DNA from: Pseudomonas sp. S06B 330
Lineage (GTDB): Bacteria > Pseudomonadota > Gammaproteobacteria > Pseudomonadales > Pseudomonadaceae
Direction of reading: 5' to 3'
Assembly: GCF_002845275.2 (NCBI RefSeq)
Contig: NZ_CP088149.1
Span: 411,501-475,500, forward strand
Length of the DNA stretch: 64,000 bases
Part shown: positions 10,714-21,634 of the stretch, piece by piece
Layout of the letters: each line of letters opens with the position of its first letter
Position numbering within the stretch: the stretch's first letter is position 1
Notes under the pieces: model-generated
The model's input: only the letters and a program-made list of their open reading frames with translations
Told to the model about the DNA's origin: nothing
Database searches by the model: none
Translations under genes and position numbers: made by a program

Positions 10714-10731
10714 CCTGAAGGAAGTAAGCAG

Positions 10732-10947
10732 ATGACTATCAAAGCGATCAACGTACGTAACCAGTTCAAAGGCACTGTTAAGGAAATTCTCGAAGGCCCG
10801 GTGTTGTCGGAAATCGACGTGCAGACGGCTTCGGGCATTGTCACCTCGGTGATCACCACCCGGTCGGTACGTGAGCTGGAGCTGACCATTGGCAGTGAGG
10901 TAATTGCCTTTGTGAAATCCACAGAAGTGTCGATTGCCAAGCTTTGA
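10732..10947 (+). CDS. ssuF: Molybdopterin-binding-like protein SsuF (Mop/TOBE domain)
   Basis: A 71-residue single Mop/TOBE-domain protein of the type that binds molybdate or other oxyanions. The Pseudomonas ssu operon characteristically ends with this gene, and it has been reported to be needed for full sulfonate use in P. putida. A Shine-Dalgarno GAAGGAAG precedes the ATG and the gene follows ssuB by 18 bp. How it acts in sulfonate use is not known from the sequence. Confidence 0.9.
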   Translation: MTIKAINVRNQFKGTVKEILEGPVLSEIDVQTASGIVTSVITTRSVRELELTIGSEVIAFVKSTEVSIAKL

Positions 10948-10970
10948 GCCCGTGGCAGGGCACCGGTCTC

Positions 10971-11066
10971 AGGCTGCGATCGAGTGCGAACGGCCGTCTT
11001 CGGGCCCTTCGTGGCGACCGTATGACGACTGCTTCGCAGCCGATCGCAGCCTGGCGGCAGCGGCTA
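10971..11066. repeat. REP-type palindromic element
   Basis: Outer 12-nt arms AGGCTGCGATCG (10971-10982) and CGATCGCAGCCT (11041-11052) are perfect inverted complements, followed by GGCGGCAGCGGCTAC. The same core is found at 45918-46030 and 61977-62022. It sits between the convergent ssuF and tetR genes, a common REP location, and touches the tetR stop codon. Confidence 0.8.
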
Positions 11067-11702
11067 CGGGTTGATCTTGCGCTTAGGCAAAAAAGGCGGC
11101 AGGTACAACCCCAGATACGCATCAAACACGCGCATGCCTTCCTCAGCCATGCGCGGCGTAATCTGCCCATGCAGTTGCACTGAGCGGGCATAGACCCGAT
11201 CCCCCAGCTCCATGGCTAGGGCAAACACATCGACATCTTCCGGTAGTACCGGTAACTGGAAGTGCTGGGCGAACAACGCGTGCATCTGCTCGCCCAGTTC
11301 GAGGTCGTGCTGACGGTCAGCCTGGGTCACTTCGCTCAAGCCATGCTGGGCGAGGATCAATTGACGGGCAGCAGCATCCTCGTTGTAGATGCTCAGCATG
11401 CGCAGTTCTACTAGGCGCGAGAGGTCGTGCCAGGTGTTCAGCGCCGCTGCTTCGACCGGTGCCGCGAGGCACGCGCGAAAGGCGCCGTGCACGTCGGCAG
11501 TCAAGGCTTCGAGCAGTGCTGGGACACTGGCGAAAAAGTGATACACCGATGACGGCGGAATCTGTGCCCGCTCGGCGACACTGTAGATCGACAGGCTGGC
11601 CACGCCTTCGTTGGCCAGCAGGGTTCGCGCCGCCTCAAGGATCGAGTCGATCCGCGCCTGGCTACGGGCGCGGGGTTTGCGCGGGGTGACGGTACGGGTC
11701 AT
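11064..11702 (-). CDS. TetR-family transcriptional regulator
   Basis: A 212-residue TetR-type repressor. The N-terminal helix-turn-helix is visible around RIDSILEAARTLLANEGV and the recognition part SIYSVAERAQIPPSSVYHFF. The ATG at 11702 lies one base after the gshA stop; longer readings would run into gshA. The C-terminal ligand domain is not diagnostic, so the target and inducer are unknown. Tight coupling to gshA on the same strand suggests co-transcription. Confidence 0.85.
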   Translation of the reverse strand: MTRTVTPRKPRARSQARIDSILEAARTLLANEGVASLSIYSVAERAQIPPSSVYHFFASVPALLEALTADVHGAFRACLAAPVEAAALNTWHDLSRLVELRMLSIYNEDAAARQLILAQHGLSEVTQADRQHDLELGEQMHALFAQHFQLPVLPEDVDVFALAMELGDRVYARSVQLHGQITPRMAEEGMRVFDAYLGLYLPPFLPKRKINP

Positions 11703-11703
11703 G

Positions 11704-13290
11704 TCAGTTGCTGATCGCCAGGATGCTGGCCTGGTAAGCGCTGACGAACAGGTCGAAGTCGACCTTGTTCTCTTCGCGCTCCAGTTTGGCCTGGGCTTCC
11801 AGGGACTCACGTGCTGCTGCTTCGAAACGCTGTTGCTCGCCTGCCGGCAAAGCCTTGGCGCGGAAGAACTCAGCATGCGCCTGGCTCTGACGCAGGGCAA
11901 AGCGACTGAAGCTTTCCTTGTGCTCGCTCATGCTCGCCAGTACTTGCGCCGACGGCGTCAGGGACGGGTCGCTGACCTTGGCCCTTTGCAGTTCAAGGGC
12001 TTTGCCGTGCTCGTCGCTGTCCTGGCTGCGGTCAAGCAGTGCGGCCAGCGGCGCAATACGCTCGAGCAGCTCATTGGCCCATTCCTTGAGCTCCACCGGC
12101 TTGCCATGGCGCTCCAGCATCAAGCCTGGGCGACGACCTTGCTTGACCACATTGAGGAAGTTGTCCGTGCAGTTGCCGCACTCCAGGGAGCCCAACAGTG
12201 GACTGCTATCCAGGGCGCAGAACAGCAGGAAGGCATCGAGGAAGCGTGATTCGGGCAGGTCGATGCCGGTCGGCAGGAACGGGTTGATGTCCAGGCAGCG
12301 TACTTCGACGTACTGGATGCCCCGGGCCATCAGCGCCTGGATAGGACGCTCGCCGCTGTAGGTCACACGCTTGGGACGGATGTTGGAGTAGTACTCGTTT
12401 TCGATCTGGAGAATGTTGGTGTTCAACTGCACCCACTCGCCATCCTTGTGCGTACCGATTTCCACATAGGGCGCATACGGGGTGGCGACGGCCTTGCGCA
12501 GGCTGTCGGTGTAGCTGTTCAGATCGTTGTAGCAGGGTGTCAGGCCGGCCTGGGCGTTGCTCTGGTATCCCAGGTCACTCATACGCAGGCTGGTGGCGTA
12601 TGGCAGGTAGAGCGTATCGGCATCGAACTGTTCGAGCTGATGGGCGCGGCCGCGAAGGAAACCGGCATCCAGCGCCGGCGAGGCACCGAACAGGTACATC
12701 AGCAACCAGCTGTAACGGCGGAAGTTACGGATCAGGGCGATGTAGGCAGCCGACTGATAATCGCGGTCATCCAGGCTGCTGCCTTCAGCGTCACGCAGCA
12801 GCGGCCAGAGTTTTTCCGGCAGCGAGAAGTTGTAGTGAATCCCGGCGATGCACTGCATGGTGCGGCCGTAACGCAGGGCCAGGCCCTTGCGGTACACGTA
12901 CTTGAGCTGACCGATGTTGGAGCTGCCGTACCAGGCGATCGGAATGTCTTCCTCCGCGGGCAGCGGGCAAGGCATCGACGGGCTCCACAGGTACTCGGTG
13001 CCCAACTGGGTGTAGGCGAAGCGGTGGATGTTCTCCAGGCTTTCGAGGGTCTGCGCAGGGTCAGCCAGTGCTGGAGTAATGAACTCCAGCAACGACTCGG
13101 AATAGTCGGTGGTGATCTGCTCGTGGGTCAACGCCGCGCCGAGAGCCTCGGGGTGCGGGGTCTGTGCCAGGCGACCTTGTTCGGTCACACGCAAGCATTC
13201 GCGCTCGATGCCGTGCAGGCACTGCTTGAGCAGGGAGAGGTTGTCGCCTTGGCCGAGCAGGCTCAGGCGGCGGTTGAGAAGTTCGCTCAA
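11704..13290 (-). CDS. gshA: Glutamate-cysteine ligase GshA
   Basis: First enzyme of glutathione synthesis. The TTG at 13290 is preferred as start: AAGGA lies 7 nt upstream and the resulting N-terminus ([14 protein letters not shown]) resembles other Pseudomonas GshA proteins, giving 528 residues. A GTG at 13305 would add five residues but overlaps that ribosome site. Hallmarks include [23 protein letters not shown] and the central [18 protein letters not shown] block. The following tetR starts one base after its stop. Confidence 0.93.
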   Translation of the reverse strand: MSELLNRRLSLLGQGDNLSLLKQCLHGIERECLRVTEQGRLAQTPHPEALGAALTHEQITTDYSESLLEFITPALADPAQTLESLENIHRFAYTQLGTEYLWSPSMPCPLPAEEDIPIAWYGSSNIGQLKYVYRKGLALRYGRTMQCIAGIHYNFSLPEKLWPLLRDAEGSSLDDRDYQSAAYIALIRNFRRYSWLLMYLFGASPALDAGFLRGRAHQLEQFDADTLYLPYATSLRMSDLGYQSNAQAGLTPCYNDLNSYTDSLRKAVATPYAPYVEIGTHKDGEWVQLNTNILQIENEYYSNIRPKRVTYSGERPIQALMARGIQYVEVRCLDINPFLPTGIDLPESRFLDAFLLFCALDSSPLLGSLECGNCTDNFLNVVKQGRRPGLMLERHGKPVELKEWANELLERIAPLAALLDRSQDSDEHGKALELQRAKVSDPSLTPSAQVLASMSEHKESFSRFALRQSQAHAEFFRAKALPAGEQQRFEAAARESLEAQAKLEREENKVDFDLFVSAYQASILAISN

Positions 13291-13443
13291 GATGGATTCC
13301 TTCACGCATCAGTCGCCCCAATATGGGGGTGGAAATGACGGTCTACAAGGGTGGACAGAGGAACTGGCGTTGTCGCCTGGTTTTGGCCGGCTTTCGGCAG
13401 TGCCTGCGCTCTGCCGAAAGTATCGCAATTTGGTCACTCGCGG

Positions 13444-13827
13444 CTAGAGGACGACGAACGTTCCCTGGGCTTTGGCCACCAGTTTGTCGTCCTGGTGTAC
13501 CTCGGCGTCGACCACCAGGGTTCGACGTCCAGCGTGTAGCACACGGGCGATGCACAACACTTCACCATCGCCCACCGCGCGCAGGTAGTTGATCTTGCAC
13601 TCCAGGGTCACGCTTTGCTGATCGAAACCATGGGCGCTGGAGCAAGCCAGGCCCATGGCGGTATCGACCAGGCTGAAGATTGCCCCGCCATGCAGCTTGC
13701 CGCCGCGGTTACGCAGATGCGGCTCCAGCGCCAGCGTCATCTCTGCAACGCCCGCTTCCAGGCGTTGCAGACGGCAGCCAAGCAACTGGCTGAAGGCGCT
13801 GAGGACCACCTCTTGCTGAGCGTCCAT
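13444..13827 (-). CDS. PaaI-family hotdog thioesterase
   Basis: A 127-residue single hotdog domain. The family motif HGGAIFSLVDTAMGLACSSA is visible near residues 51-70. The ATG at 13827 overlaps the tex stop as TGATG; a GTG one codon earlier is also possible. Acyl-CoA thioester hydrolysis is inferred from the family; the substrate is unknown. It is probably co-transcribed with tex. Confidence 0.85.
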   Translation of the reverse strand: MDAQQEVVLSAFSQLLGCRLQRLEAGVAEMTLALEPHLRNRGGKLHGGAIFSLVDTAMGLACSSAHGFDQQSVTLECKINYLRAVGDGEVLCIARVLHAGRRTLVVDAEVHQDDKLVAKAQGTFVVL

Positions 13828-16145
13828 CACTTCTTCTTCAGTTGCTTGGCGTTGGCAAACAGCGCGGCCATGGCGTTGTTGGCCGGGGCCGGAGTTTCCT
13901 TGGCGCGGGCCGGGGCGCTCTGCTGGCGCGGTGCCGAACCTGGACGGCTGCCACGGGCGCCATCGATTTTCTCACCGGGGGTGTCGCTCATGCGCATCGA
14001 CAGGCCAACGCGTTTGCGCGGGATGTCGATTTCCATGACCTTGACCTTGACCACGTCGCCGGCCTTGACCGCTTCACGCGGGTCTTTGATGAACTTCTCC
14101 GACAGCGCCGAGATGTGCACCAGACCGTCCTGGTGCACGCCGATATCGACGAAGGCACCGAAGTTGGTGACGTTGGTGACCACACCTTCGAGGATCATCC
14201 CCAACTGCAGGTCCTTGAGGTCTTCGACACCTTCCTGGAACTCGGCGGTCTTGAATTCAGGGCGTGGGTCGCGGCCGGGCTTGTCCAGTTCCTGGAGGAT
14301 GTCGGTAACGGTCGGCAGGCCGAAGGTTTCATCGGTGAACTTTTTTGGGTCCAGGCGCTTGAGGAAACCGCTGTCACCAATCAGCGAGCGGATATCGCGG
14401 TCGGTTTCGGCGGCGATGCGCTGTACCAGTGGGTAGGCCTCAGGGTGAACGGCCGAAGCGTCCAGCGGGTTGTCACCGTTCATTACGCGTAGGAAACCGG
14501 CAGCTTGTTCGAAGGTTTTTTCGCCCAAACGACTGACTTTTTTCAGCGCAGCACGAGTTTTGAAAGCGCCGTTGGCGTCACGGTGACTGACAATATTCTG
14601 CGCCAGGGTGCTGTTGAGGCCGGAAATGCGTGCCAGCAACGCCACCGAGGCGGTGTTGACGTCGACGCCGACGGCGTTCACGCAGTCCTCGACCACAGCA
14701 TCCAGGCCGCGCGCCAGCTTGAGCTGGGAGACATCATGCTGGTACTGGCCGACACCGATGGATTTCGGGTCGATCTTCACCAGTTCGGCCAGTGGGTCCT
14801 GCAGGCGGCGAGCGATGGAAACCGCGCCGCGGATCGATACGTCCAGATCAGGAAATTCACGGGCCGCCAGCTCGGAAGCCGAATACACCGAAGCACCGGC
14901 TTCGGAGACCATGATCTTGGTCATTTTCAGAGCTGGGTATTTTTTGATCAGTTCAGCAGCGAGCTTATCGGTTTCACGGCTGGCGGTGCCGTTACCGATG
15001 GCGATCAGCTCGACCGAGTGCTTGGCGCACAGGGCCGCGAGTACAGCGATGGTCTGGTCCCACTGATTTTTCGGCACATGCGGGTAGACGGTGGCAGTGT
15101 CGAGCAGTTTGCCGGTGGCGTCGACGACGGCGACCTTGCAGCCGGTACGCAGGCCCGGGTCAAGGCCCAGGGTGGCGCGTGGGCCCGCCGGCGCAGCCAG
15201 CAGCAGATCGTGCAGGTTGTGGGCAAAGACGTTGATTGCCTCACCTTCGGCGTTGTCGCGCAGTTCACCGAACAGATCGGTTTCCAGGTGGCTGTAGAGT
15301 TTCACCTTCCACGTCCAGCGCACCACCTCGCCCAGCCATTTGTCGGCAGGGCGATTCTGGTTTTGCAGGCCGAAACGTTCGGCAATCATCATTTCGCATG
15401 GGTGCAGGGTACCCGGCAGTTCTTCGCCGACTTTCAGCGACGCGGCCAGCACGCCTTCGTTACGGCCACGGAAAATCGCCAGGGCACGGTGCGACGGTAC
15501 GCTCTTGAGCAGCTCGTCGTGTTCGAAGTAGTCACGGAACTTGGCGCCTTCTTCTTCCTTGCCAGCCACCAGGCGAGCACTGAGCACCGCTTCTTGCTTG
15601 AGGAAGCTGCGCAGCTTGTCGAGCAGGCTGGCGTCTTCGGCGAAGCGCTCCATGAGGATGTACTTGGCGCCTTCGAGGGCGGCCTTGACGTCCGCCACGC
15701 CTTTTTCGGCGTCGACAAAACGTGCGGCTTCGGTTTCCGGGCTCAGCTGCGGGTCATGCAACAGACCATCGGCCAGCTCGCCCAGGCCGGCTTCCAGGGC
15801 GATCTGGCCCTTGGTGCGGCGCTTTTGTTTATACGGCAGGTAAAGGTCTTCAAGACGCGTCTTGGTGTCGGCCAGTTTGATCTCGCGGGCAAGCTCCGGC
15901 GTCAGTTTGCCTTGCTCTTCAATGCTGGCAAGGATACTGGCGCGGCGATCGTCCAGCTCGCGCAGGTAGCGCAAGCGCTCTTCCAGATGACGCAGTTGGG
16001 TGTCGTCCAGGCTGCCGGTCACTTCTTTACGGTAACGGGCAATAAAAGGCACCGTCGAGCCTTCATCAAGCAGAGCGACGGCCGCTTCGACCTGTTGCGG
16101 GCGGACACCGAGTTCCTCGGCGATGCGGCTGTTGATGCTGTCCAT
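13827..16145 (-). CDS. tex: Tex-family RNA-binding protein
   Basis: Cytoplasmic transcription accessory protein, 772 residues from the ATG at 16145, which follows AGGTGG. Visible order: N-terminal helical Tex domain, YqgF/RNase H-like domain ([17 protein letters not shown] near residue 330), helix-hairpin-helix segment ([18 protein letters not shown]), and a C-terminal S1 domain ([20 protein letters not shown], about residue 650) with a low-complexity Lys/Ala tail. The family binds RNA and affects transcription and translation. Confidence 0.94.
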   Translation of the reverse strand: MDSINSRIAEELGVRPQQVEAAVALLDEGSTVPFIARYRKEVTGSLDDTQLRHLEERLRYLRELDDRRASILASIEEQGKLTPELAREIKLADTKTRLEDLYLPYKQKRRTKGQIALEAGLGELADGLLHDPQLSPETEAARFVDAEKGVADVKAALEGAKYILMERFAEDASLLDKLRSFLKQEAVLSARLVAGKEEEGAKFRDYFEHDELLKSVPSHRALAIFRGRNEGVLAASLKVGEELPGTLHPCEMMIAERFGLQNQNRPADKWLGEVVRWTWKVKLYSHLETDLFGELRDNAEGEAINVFAHNLHDLLLAAPAGPRATLGLDPGLRTGCKVAVVDATGKLLDTATVYPHVPKNQWDQTIAVLAALCAKHSVELIAIGNGTASRETDKLAAELIKKYPALKMTKIMVSEAGASVYSASELAAREFPDLDVSIRGAVSIARRLQDPLAELVKIDPKSIGVGQYQHDVSQLKLARGLDAVVEDCVNAVGVDVNTASVALLARISGLNSTLAQNIVSHRDANGAFKTRAALKKVSRLGEKTFEQAAGFLRVMNGDNPLDASAVHPEAYPLVQRIAAETDRDIRSLIGDSGFLKRLDPKKFTDETFGLPTVTDILQELDKPGRDPRPEFKTAEFQEGVEDLKDLQLGMILEGVVTNVTNFGAFVDIGVHQDGLVHISALSEKFIKDPREAVKAGDVVKVKVMEIDIPRKRVGLSMRMSDTPGEKIDGARGSRPGSAPRQQSAPARAKETPAPANNAMAALFANAKQLKKK

Positions 16146-16384
16146 AAAACCACCTGACAAATTGTGAAAACAAAGGCCGCGGGCGGGCGCCATGGGGCGC
16201 TTGGATCAATGCGGCACTGGCTGAAAGCGGCGCATTATACCCAGCGCGCCGGGCTTGCGGTGATAGCAGCACGCCAGCCCTGGCCAGGCAGAACTGGCGC
16301 ACAGGGAAAAATCTGCTAACAATGCACACGGCACGGTCAATGGCGGCTAAGCCATAATGCGTGCCGAGATTAGAGGAGTTATCC

Positions 16385-17125
16385 ATGAGCAGCACTGCAC
16401 AAACCGCTGAAGGCGAAAAAATTCTCATCGTCGACGACGACCCGGGCTTGAGCAGCCTGCTGGAACGATTTTTCACCAGCAAGGGCTATCGTGCCCGTGC
16501 GGTGCCCAATACCGAACAGATGGACCGCTTGTTGGCTCGCGAGGTCTTCAACTTGGTGGTCCTCGACCTGATGCTGCCTGGCGAGGATGGTCTGACCGCC
16601 TGTCGCCGGTTGCGCGCCGCGAATAATCAGATCCCGATCATCATGCTCACCGCCAAAGGTGACGAGCTGAGCCGTATCAAAGGCCTGGAGCTGGGCGCTG
16701 ACGACTATCTGGCCAAACCGTTCAACCCCGATGAGTTGATGGCCCGGGTCAAGGCGGTGTTGCGTCGCCAGGCGCCAGCGGTACCGGGCGCGCCGGGCAG
16801 CGAGGACGAAACCGTTACGTTCGGTGACTACGAGCTGTCGCTGGCCACTCGCGAGCTCAAGCGTGGTGAAGAAGTCCACATGCTCACCACCGGTGAGTTT
16901 GCGGTGCTCAAAGCGCTGGTGATGCATGCCCGCGAGCCGCTGACCCGAGACAAACTCATGAACCTGGCCCGTGGCCGTGAATGGGACGCCTTGGAGCGCT
17001 CCATCGATGTACAGATCTCTCGTCTGCGCCGCATGATCGAGCCCGATCCGTCCAAGCCTCGCTATATCCAGACTGTCTGGGGCGTGGGTTATGTGTTCGT
17101 GCCGGATGGCAATGCCAGCAAGTGA
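16385..17125 (+). CDS. ompR: Response regulator OmpR
   Basis: DNA-binding response regulator paired with EnvZ, 246 residues from the ATG at 16385 (GAGGAG upstream). The receiver has acidic DDD residues 17-19, phosphoacceptor Asp61 in VVLDLMLPGEDG and Lys in LAKPF. The winged-helix output domain includes RSIDVQISRLRRMIE and the end YIQTVWGVGYVFVPDG. Osmotic or envelope-linked control is the family role; targets are not visible here. Confidence 0.95.
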   Translation: MSSTAQTAEGEKILIVDDDPGLSSLLERFFTSKGYRARAVPNTEQMDRLLAREVFNLVVLDLMLPGEDGLTACRRLRAANNQIPIIMLTAKGDELSRIKGLELGADDYLAKPFNPDELMARVKAVLRRQAPAVPGAPGSEDETVTFGDYELSLATRELKRGEEVHMLTTGEFAVLKALVMHAREPLTRDKLMNLARGREWDALERSIDVQISRLRRMIEPDPSKPRYIQTVWGVGYVFVPDGNASK

Positions 17126-17132
17126 TGTGTCG

Positions 17133-17235
17133 TTTGTAGGAGCCAGTCACCGCAAGCAGGGCGGACCTTCGGGTTGCCCTGTTTTTGCGTGTGCCGAGAT
17201 CCGCAAAGTCTGCGAGCCATGCTCGCTCCTGCAAA
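17133..17235. repeat. REP-type element between ompR and envZ
   Basis: Arms TTTGTAGGAGC (17133-17143) and GCTCCTGCAAA (17225-17235) pair with one mismatch. This is a second, different Pseudomonas REP class from the one at 10971. It separates two genes that are often directly adjacent and may alter their relative expression. Confidence 0.75.
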
Positions 17236-17252
17236 GTGTGTAGCCGTTGTCG

Positions 17253-18566
17253 ATGAAAACGCCCCTGTGGTTCCCGCAAAGCTTCTTCGCCCGCACCCTC
17301 TGGCTGGTGCTGATCGTCGTTCTGTTTTCAAAGGCCCTGACGCTGGTCTACCTGCTGATGAACGAAGACGTGCTGGTCGACCGCCAGTACAGTCACGGTG
17401 TCGCCCTGACCCTGCGCGCCTATTGGGCGGCCGACGAGTCCAATCGGGACAAAATCGCCGAGGCTGCCGGGTTGATCCGCGTGGTCGGTTCCGGTGTGCC
17501 TGAAGGTGAGCAGCATTGGCCTTACAGCGAGATCTACCAGCGTCAGATGCAAGCTGAGCTGGGGGCTGACACTGAAGTGCGCCTGCGCATACACGCGCCA
17601 CCGGCGTTGTGGGTAAGGGCGCCGAGCCTGGGAGATGGCTGGTTGAAGGTGCCGCTGTATCCGCACCCGTTGCGTGGGCAGAAAATCTGGAGCGTGTTGG
17701 GCTGGTTCCTGGCCATCGGCCTGTTGTCCACAGCGTCGGCGTGGATCTTTGTCCGCCAGCTCAACCAGCCGCTCAAACGTCTGGTGTTCGCTGCTCGACA
17801 GCTGGGTCAGGGGCGCAGTGTCAGGTTGCCAATCAGCGATACACCCAGCGAAATGACCGAGGTCTACCGGGCGTTCAACCAGATGGCTGAAGACGTCGAG
17901 CAGGCCGGGCGCGAGCGGGAATTGATGCTCGCCGGTGTCTCCCATGACTTGCGCACGCCGCTCACGCGTTTGCGTTTGTCGTTGTCGTTGCTGGCCAACG
18001 AGAGCGACCTGACTGACGACATGGTGCGCGATATTGAAGATATGGACGCGATCCTTGACCAGTTTCTCGCATTCATCCGTGACGGGCGGGATGAGCCGGT
18101 AGAAGAGGTCGACCTGAGCGATCTGGTGCGCGAGGTGGTGGCGCCCTTCAACCAGCCAGAGGAGCGGGTACGCCTGTGTCTTGAGCCCATTCCGCCCTTC
18201 CCGTTGCGTAGGGTATCGCTCAAGCGCTTGTTGAATAATCTGATTGGTAACGCCTTGTATCACGCCGGAAAGGGCGTTGAAGTGGCGGCCTATGTGTCTG
18301 GCGACAGCAGCGCCCCTTACGTGGTGCTCAGCGTGCTGGACCGGGGGGCGGGCATCGACCCGAACGAGCTGGAGGGTATCTTCAACCCGTTCATTCGTGG
18401 CGACCGCGCCCGCAGTGGCAAGGGCACGGGGCTGGGGCTGGCGATCGTCAAGCGGATCGCCGCCCAGCATGGCGGCAATGTTGAGCTGCGCAACCGCTCC
18501 GGCGGTGGGCTCGAAGCCCGAGTGCGCCTGCCGCTAGGGCTGTTGCTGCCGCGCGACGCAGTCTAG
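17253..18566 (+). CDS. envZ: Sensor histidine kinase EnvZ
   Basis: Inner-membrane sensor kinase for OmpR, about 437 residues. Membrane spans are near residues 16-36 and 146-167, with a periplasmic loop between. A HAMP linker follows, then the H-box [12 protein letters not shown] with His231, and an ATPase domain with [15 protein letters not shown] and GTGLGLAI. The start is uncertain because no strong Shine-Dalgarno is present: TTG at 17247 is an alternative to ATG 17253. Its last four bases overlap the end of rimK. Confidence 0.93.
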   Translation: MKTPLWFPQSFFARTLWLVLIVVLFSKALTLVYLLMNEDVLVDRQYSHGVALTLRAYWAADESNRDKIAEAAGLIRVVGSGVPEGEQHWPYSEIYQRQMQAELGADTEVRLRIHAPPALWVRAPSLGDGWLKVPLYPHPLRGQKIWSVLGWFLAIGLLSTASAWIFVRQLNQPLKRLVFAARQLGQGRSVRLPISDTPSEMTEVYRAFNQMAEDVEQAGRERELMLAGVSHDLRTPLTRLRLSLSLLANESDLTDDMVRDIEDMDAILDQFLAFIRDGRDEPVEEVDLSDLVREVVAPFNQPEERVRLCLEPIPPFPLRRVSLKRLLNNLIGNALYHAGKGVEVAAYVSGDSSAPYVVLSVLDRGAGIDPNELEGIFNPFIRGDRARSGKGTGLGLAIVKRIAAQHGGNVELRNRSGGGLEARVRLPLGLLLPRDAV

Positions 18567-19468
18567 CCTTTGCCTTTGGTGCGGGTCAGGTTTGGCCCGC
18601 CGTTCTTCTCCAGATGTTCGATGATCATCCCGGCAACGTCTTTGGTGGTGGTGACTTCAATGCCTTCCAGGCCGGGCGAGGAATTCACTTCCATCACCAG
18701 TGGGCCGTGATTCGAACGCAGAATATCCACACCGGCGACGCTTAAACCCATGACCTTGGCGGCACGAATTGCAGTCATGCGCTCCTCGGGGGTGATCTTG
18801 ATCAGGCTGGCGCTGCCGCCGCGGTGCAGGTTGGAGCGAAACTCGCCGGGCTTGGCCTGGCGTTTCATCGAGGCAATCACCTTGTCGCCGACCACGAAGC
18901 AACGAATGTCGGCGCCTCCGGCCTCCTTGATGTATTCCTGAACCATGATGTTCTGTTTCAGGCCCATGAAGGCCTCAATCACCGATTCGGCTGCCTTGGT
19001 GGTTTCACACAGGACCACGCCGATACCCTGGGTGCCTTCCAGCACCTTGATCACCAGCGGCGCGCCGTTGACCATCTGGATCAGGTCGGGGATATCGTCG
19101 GGGGAGTGCGCAAAGCCAGTGACCGGCAGGCCAATGCCGCGTCGCGACAGCAACTGCAGCGAGCGCAATTTGTCCCGCGAGCGGGCGATGGCGACCGACT
19201 CGTTCAACGGGAACACGCCCATCATCTCGAATTGGCGCAGTACCGCGCAGCCATAGAACGTCACTGAGGCACCGATGCGCGGAATGACTGCATCAAAGCC
19301 TTCGAGGGGCTTGCCGCGGTAGTGGATCTGCGGCTTGTGGCTGGCGATGTTCATATAGGCGCGCAGGGTATCGATCACGACCATCTCATGGCCTCGTGCA
19401 GTACCGGCTTCAACCAGACGACGAGTGGAATACAGACGCGGGTTACGCGACAGCACGGCGATCTTCAT
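18563..19468 (-). CDS. rimK: Ribosomal protein S6 glutamate ligase RimK
   Basis: ATP-grasp ligase that adds glutamate residues to the C-terminus of ribosomal protein S6, 301 residues as in E. coli. The start [20 protein letters not shown] and the metal and ATP site [14 protein letters not shown] are diagnostic. It overlaps the upstream rimB by 4 bp, so the two are translationally coupled. Confidence 0.94.
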   Translation of the reverse strand: MKIAVLSRNPRLYSTRRLVEAGTARGHEMVVIDTLRAYMNIASHKPQIHYRGKPLEGFDAVIPRIGASVTFYGCAVLRQFEMMGVFPLNESVAIARSRDKLRSLQLLSRRGIGLPVTGFAHSPDDIPDLIQMVNGAPLVIKVLEGTQGIGVVLCETTKAAESVIEAFMGLKQNIMVQEYIKEAGGADIRCFVVGDKVIASMKRQAKPGEFRSNLHRGGSASLIKITPEERMTAIRAAKVMGLSVAGVDILRSNHGPLVMEVNSSPGLEGIEVTTTKDVAGMIIEHLEKNGGPNLTRTKGKG

Positions 19469-19947
19469 GCAACACCTGTGGAAGGAGAAATAGTGGCCGG
19501 AAATGCCGGCTTGTCCTGAACGTACTTGAGACCCGGATTGACCACCAACTGGCCATGGATCAGGGCTTTGGAACCTAGTAACAGGCGATAACGCATGGCC
19601 TTGCGACAGGCCAGGGTGAACTCCACTTCCCAGACCCGGTCACCGAGTGCCAGTGGCGTGCGGATCACGTAACGGATCTGGGCGTGGCCGTTGGAGCTCT
19701 TGATAGTTTTCATGGTCACCAGCGGCGCTTCGCAGCGGCGGTGACGCAATTGCACGACTGAGCCCAGGTGCGCGTTGAAGCGTACCCAGGGTTCGCCATT
19801 GCGCTCGAAGGTCTCGACCTCGGTGGCGTGCAGGCTTGAGGTACTGGCGCCGGTGTCGATCTTGGCGCGCAGGCCTGCTACCCCGAGGTCGGGCAAGGCT
19901 ACCCACTCGCGCAGGCCGATCACAGTCAAATGGTCAAATGTCTTCAA
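19465..19947 (-). CDS. rimB: RimB-like retropepsin-type protease (often called ATP-dependent zinc protease)
   Basis: A 160-residue protein if it starts at TTG 19947 (start reads [19 protein letters not shown]). The aspartic-protease motif DTGAS near residue 31 marks a retropepsin-like fold; no zinc-binding His motif was seen, so the usual database name is misleading. In P. fluorescens RimB works with RimK in modifying S6. The start is inferred from the family N-terminus because the Shine-Dalgarno is poor and the frame stays open upstream to 20097. Confidence 0.82.
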   Translation of the reverse strand: MKTFDHLTVIGLREWVALPDLGVAGLRAKIDTGASTSSLHATEVETFERNGEPWVRFNAHLGSVVQLRHRRCEAPLVTMKTIKSSNGHAQIRYVIRTPLALGDRVWEVEFTLACRKAMRYRLLLGSKALIHGQLVVNPGLKYVQDKPAFPATISPSTGVA

Positions 19948-20088
19948 ATTGCTCAACCAGCGTAGAAAGTCGCAAGGCCAGAATCGGCATGCGCGACAGG
20001 TCGGTGAACTGTAAGCACGCCGCGGTTTTTTTGCATCCGCCAGATACGGTAGTACAGTTCCGTTTACGAAATTAAGCGGGGAAATGTC

Positions 20089-20490
20089 ATGGCACAAAAG
20101 TCGGAAGAGGACGATAAGGTCCGCCTGGACAAATGGCTATGGGCAGCACGTTTCTACAAGACCCGGGCGCTGGCCAAGGCGGCCATCGAAAGTGGCAAGG
20201 TGCACTGTCGGGGGGAGCGATGCAAGCCGGGCAAAGAGCCACGGGTCGGTGACGAATTTGTCTTGCGCACCGGCTTTGACGAGCGCACGGTGGTGGTCAA
20301 GGCCCTTTCGGTGGTGCGCCGTGGCGCGCCCGAGGCCCAGACGCTGTACGAAGAAACCACCGAGAGTATCGAGCGGCGCGAGAAGGCAGCCGCCATGCGC
20401 AAGGCTGGCGCCTTGGGCGTGACGACCGATGGTCGGCCGACCAAGAAACAGCGGCGCCAACTCCATCAGCTTCACGACAGCGCCGGTTAA
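20089..20490 (+). CDS. hslR: Heat-shock ribosome-associated protein HslR (S4 domain)
   Basis: S4-type RNA-binding protein, 133 residues. The S4 domain runs from [20 protein letters not shown] through [16 protein letters not shown]. The family recycles stalled 50S subunits carrying peptidyl-tRNA after heat shock. It is divergent from rimB and followed 62 bp later by hslO, its usual partner. The C-terminus is rich in Lys and Arg. Confidence 0.93.
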   Translation: MAQKSEEDDKVRLDKWLWAARFYKTRALAKAAIESGKVHCRGERCKPGKEPRVGDEFVLRTGFDERTVVVKALSVVRRGAPEAQTLYEETTESIERREKAAAMRKAGALGVTTDGRPTKKQRRQLHQLHDSAG

Positions 20491-20552
20491 CGGGCGCGGA
20501 GCGCACTGATAAACTAAGTGCCATTAACTCATTTACGCGAATAGCCGAACCC

Positions 20553-21455
20553 ATGTCTGAATTGCCGGATACCGATTACACCCAACGCTTCATCTTCGAC
20601 GACCGCGATGTTCGCGGTGAAATGGTCGGGCTGGAGCGCAGCTACGCCGAAGTGCTGGCCAAGCATCCTTACCCGCTGCCTGTCGCGCAGTTGCTCGGCG
20701 AGCTGATGGCGGCTGCCGCGCTGCTGGTCGGCACCCTTAAATTCGATGGCCTGTTGATCCTTCAGGCGCAGTCGAGCGGGCCGGTGCCCCTGCTGGCCAT
20801 CGAATGCACCAGCGAGCACGAAATTCGCGGCCTGGCACGCTATGTGGCCGAGCAGGTCAAGGACGATGCAACCCTTGCCGACCTGATGCCCGGCGGCCAT
20901 CTGGTCCTGACCATCATTCCGGTCAACGGTCAGCGCTACCAGGGCACGGTGGATCTGGACGGCAAGGACCTTTCGGAGTGTTTCACCAACTATTTCGTCA
21001 TGTCCCAGCAGGTTAACACCTGTATTTCCCTCGCCGCCGACGGCCAGCGCGCCCGTGGCCTGCTGGTGCAGCAGTTGCCTGCTGATCGCCACAAGGACAT
21101 CGAGGAGCGTGAGGAAAGCTGGAACCATGTGAAAGCGCTGGCCAATACAGTGAAAGCCGAGGAGCTGCTTGGTCTGGACAATGAGACCGTGCTGCATCGC
21201 CTGTATCACGAGGATGCCGTGCGCCTGTTCGATATCCAGCCACTGCATTTCCGCTGCAGCTGCTCGCGGGAGCGCTCCGGTAATGCCCTGGTCAGCCTGG
21301 GTAAACCTGATGCGCTGGCCTTGATCGACGAGCATGGCGGCAAGATCGAAGTCGATTGCCAGTTCTGTAATCAGAGCTACCAATTCGACGCGGCCGATAT
21401 CGAGCAATTGTTCGCCGGTGGCGGTGTAGACACGCCGTCAGATACTCGTCACTAA
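20553..21455 (+). CDS. hslO: Redox-regulated chaperone Hsp33
   Basis: Cytoplasmic holdase activated by oxidation, 300 residues. The zinc-binding redox switch is complete: CSC near residue 230 and CQFC near residue 268. The N-terminal domain shows the family pattern [20 protein letters not shown]. Pairing with hslR matches the heat-shock hslRO arrangement. Confidence 0.95.
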   Translation: MSELPDTDYTQRFIFDDRDVRGEMVGLERSYAEVLAKHPYPLPVAQLLGELMAAAALLVGTLKFDGLLILQAQSSGPVPLLAIECTSEHEIRGLARYVAEQVKDDATLADLMPGGHLVLTIIPVNGQRYQGTVDLDGKDLSECFTNYFVMSQQVNTCISLAADGQRARGLLVQQLPADRHKDIEEREESWNHVKALANTVKAEELLGLDNETVLHRLYHEDAVRLFDIQPLHFRCSCSRERSGNALVSLGKPDALALIDEHGGKIEVDCQFCNQSYQFDAADIEQLFAGGGVDTPSDTRH

Positions 21456-21542
21456 AACGTTTCAGCACAGGTAAATCTCCTGTCTAACGCCGGAAACTCG
21501 CCGTTCTGACAGGAGGGCCCTACTTTTTTTGGGCGTTTCTGG

Positions 21543-21634
21543 CATAATCCGGCCACTTTTTTCGCTGTAGTAGTTTTCAAAGCTCTACTACAAAACGTTT
21601 GGAGCACTCGGCCGCAGGCCGGATGGGGAATCTC
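21543..21634 (+). promoter_or_regulatory. pckA promoter and structured leader
   Basis: A plausible -10 (CATAAT, 21543-21548) is followed by an 8-bp inverted repeat, TGTAGTAG (21566-21573) and CTACTACA (21585-21592), with an 11-nt loop. A small CGGCC/GGCCG hairpin then lies just before the Shine-Dalgarno GGGGAA. The repeat could be an operator or a leader hairpin of pckA. Confidence 0.4.

Noticed and set aside
14505-16157. Long plus-strand open frame (550 codons) opposite tex
   Set aside because: It is the antisense of a well-supported gene in high-G+C DNA, has no family features and no ribosome site. The same applies to long frames opposite pckA (21452-22984) and the fdh gene (26984-28552).
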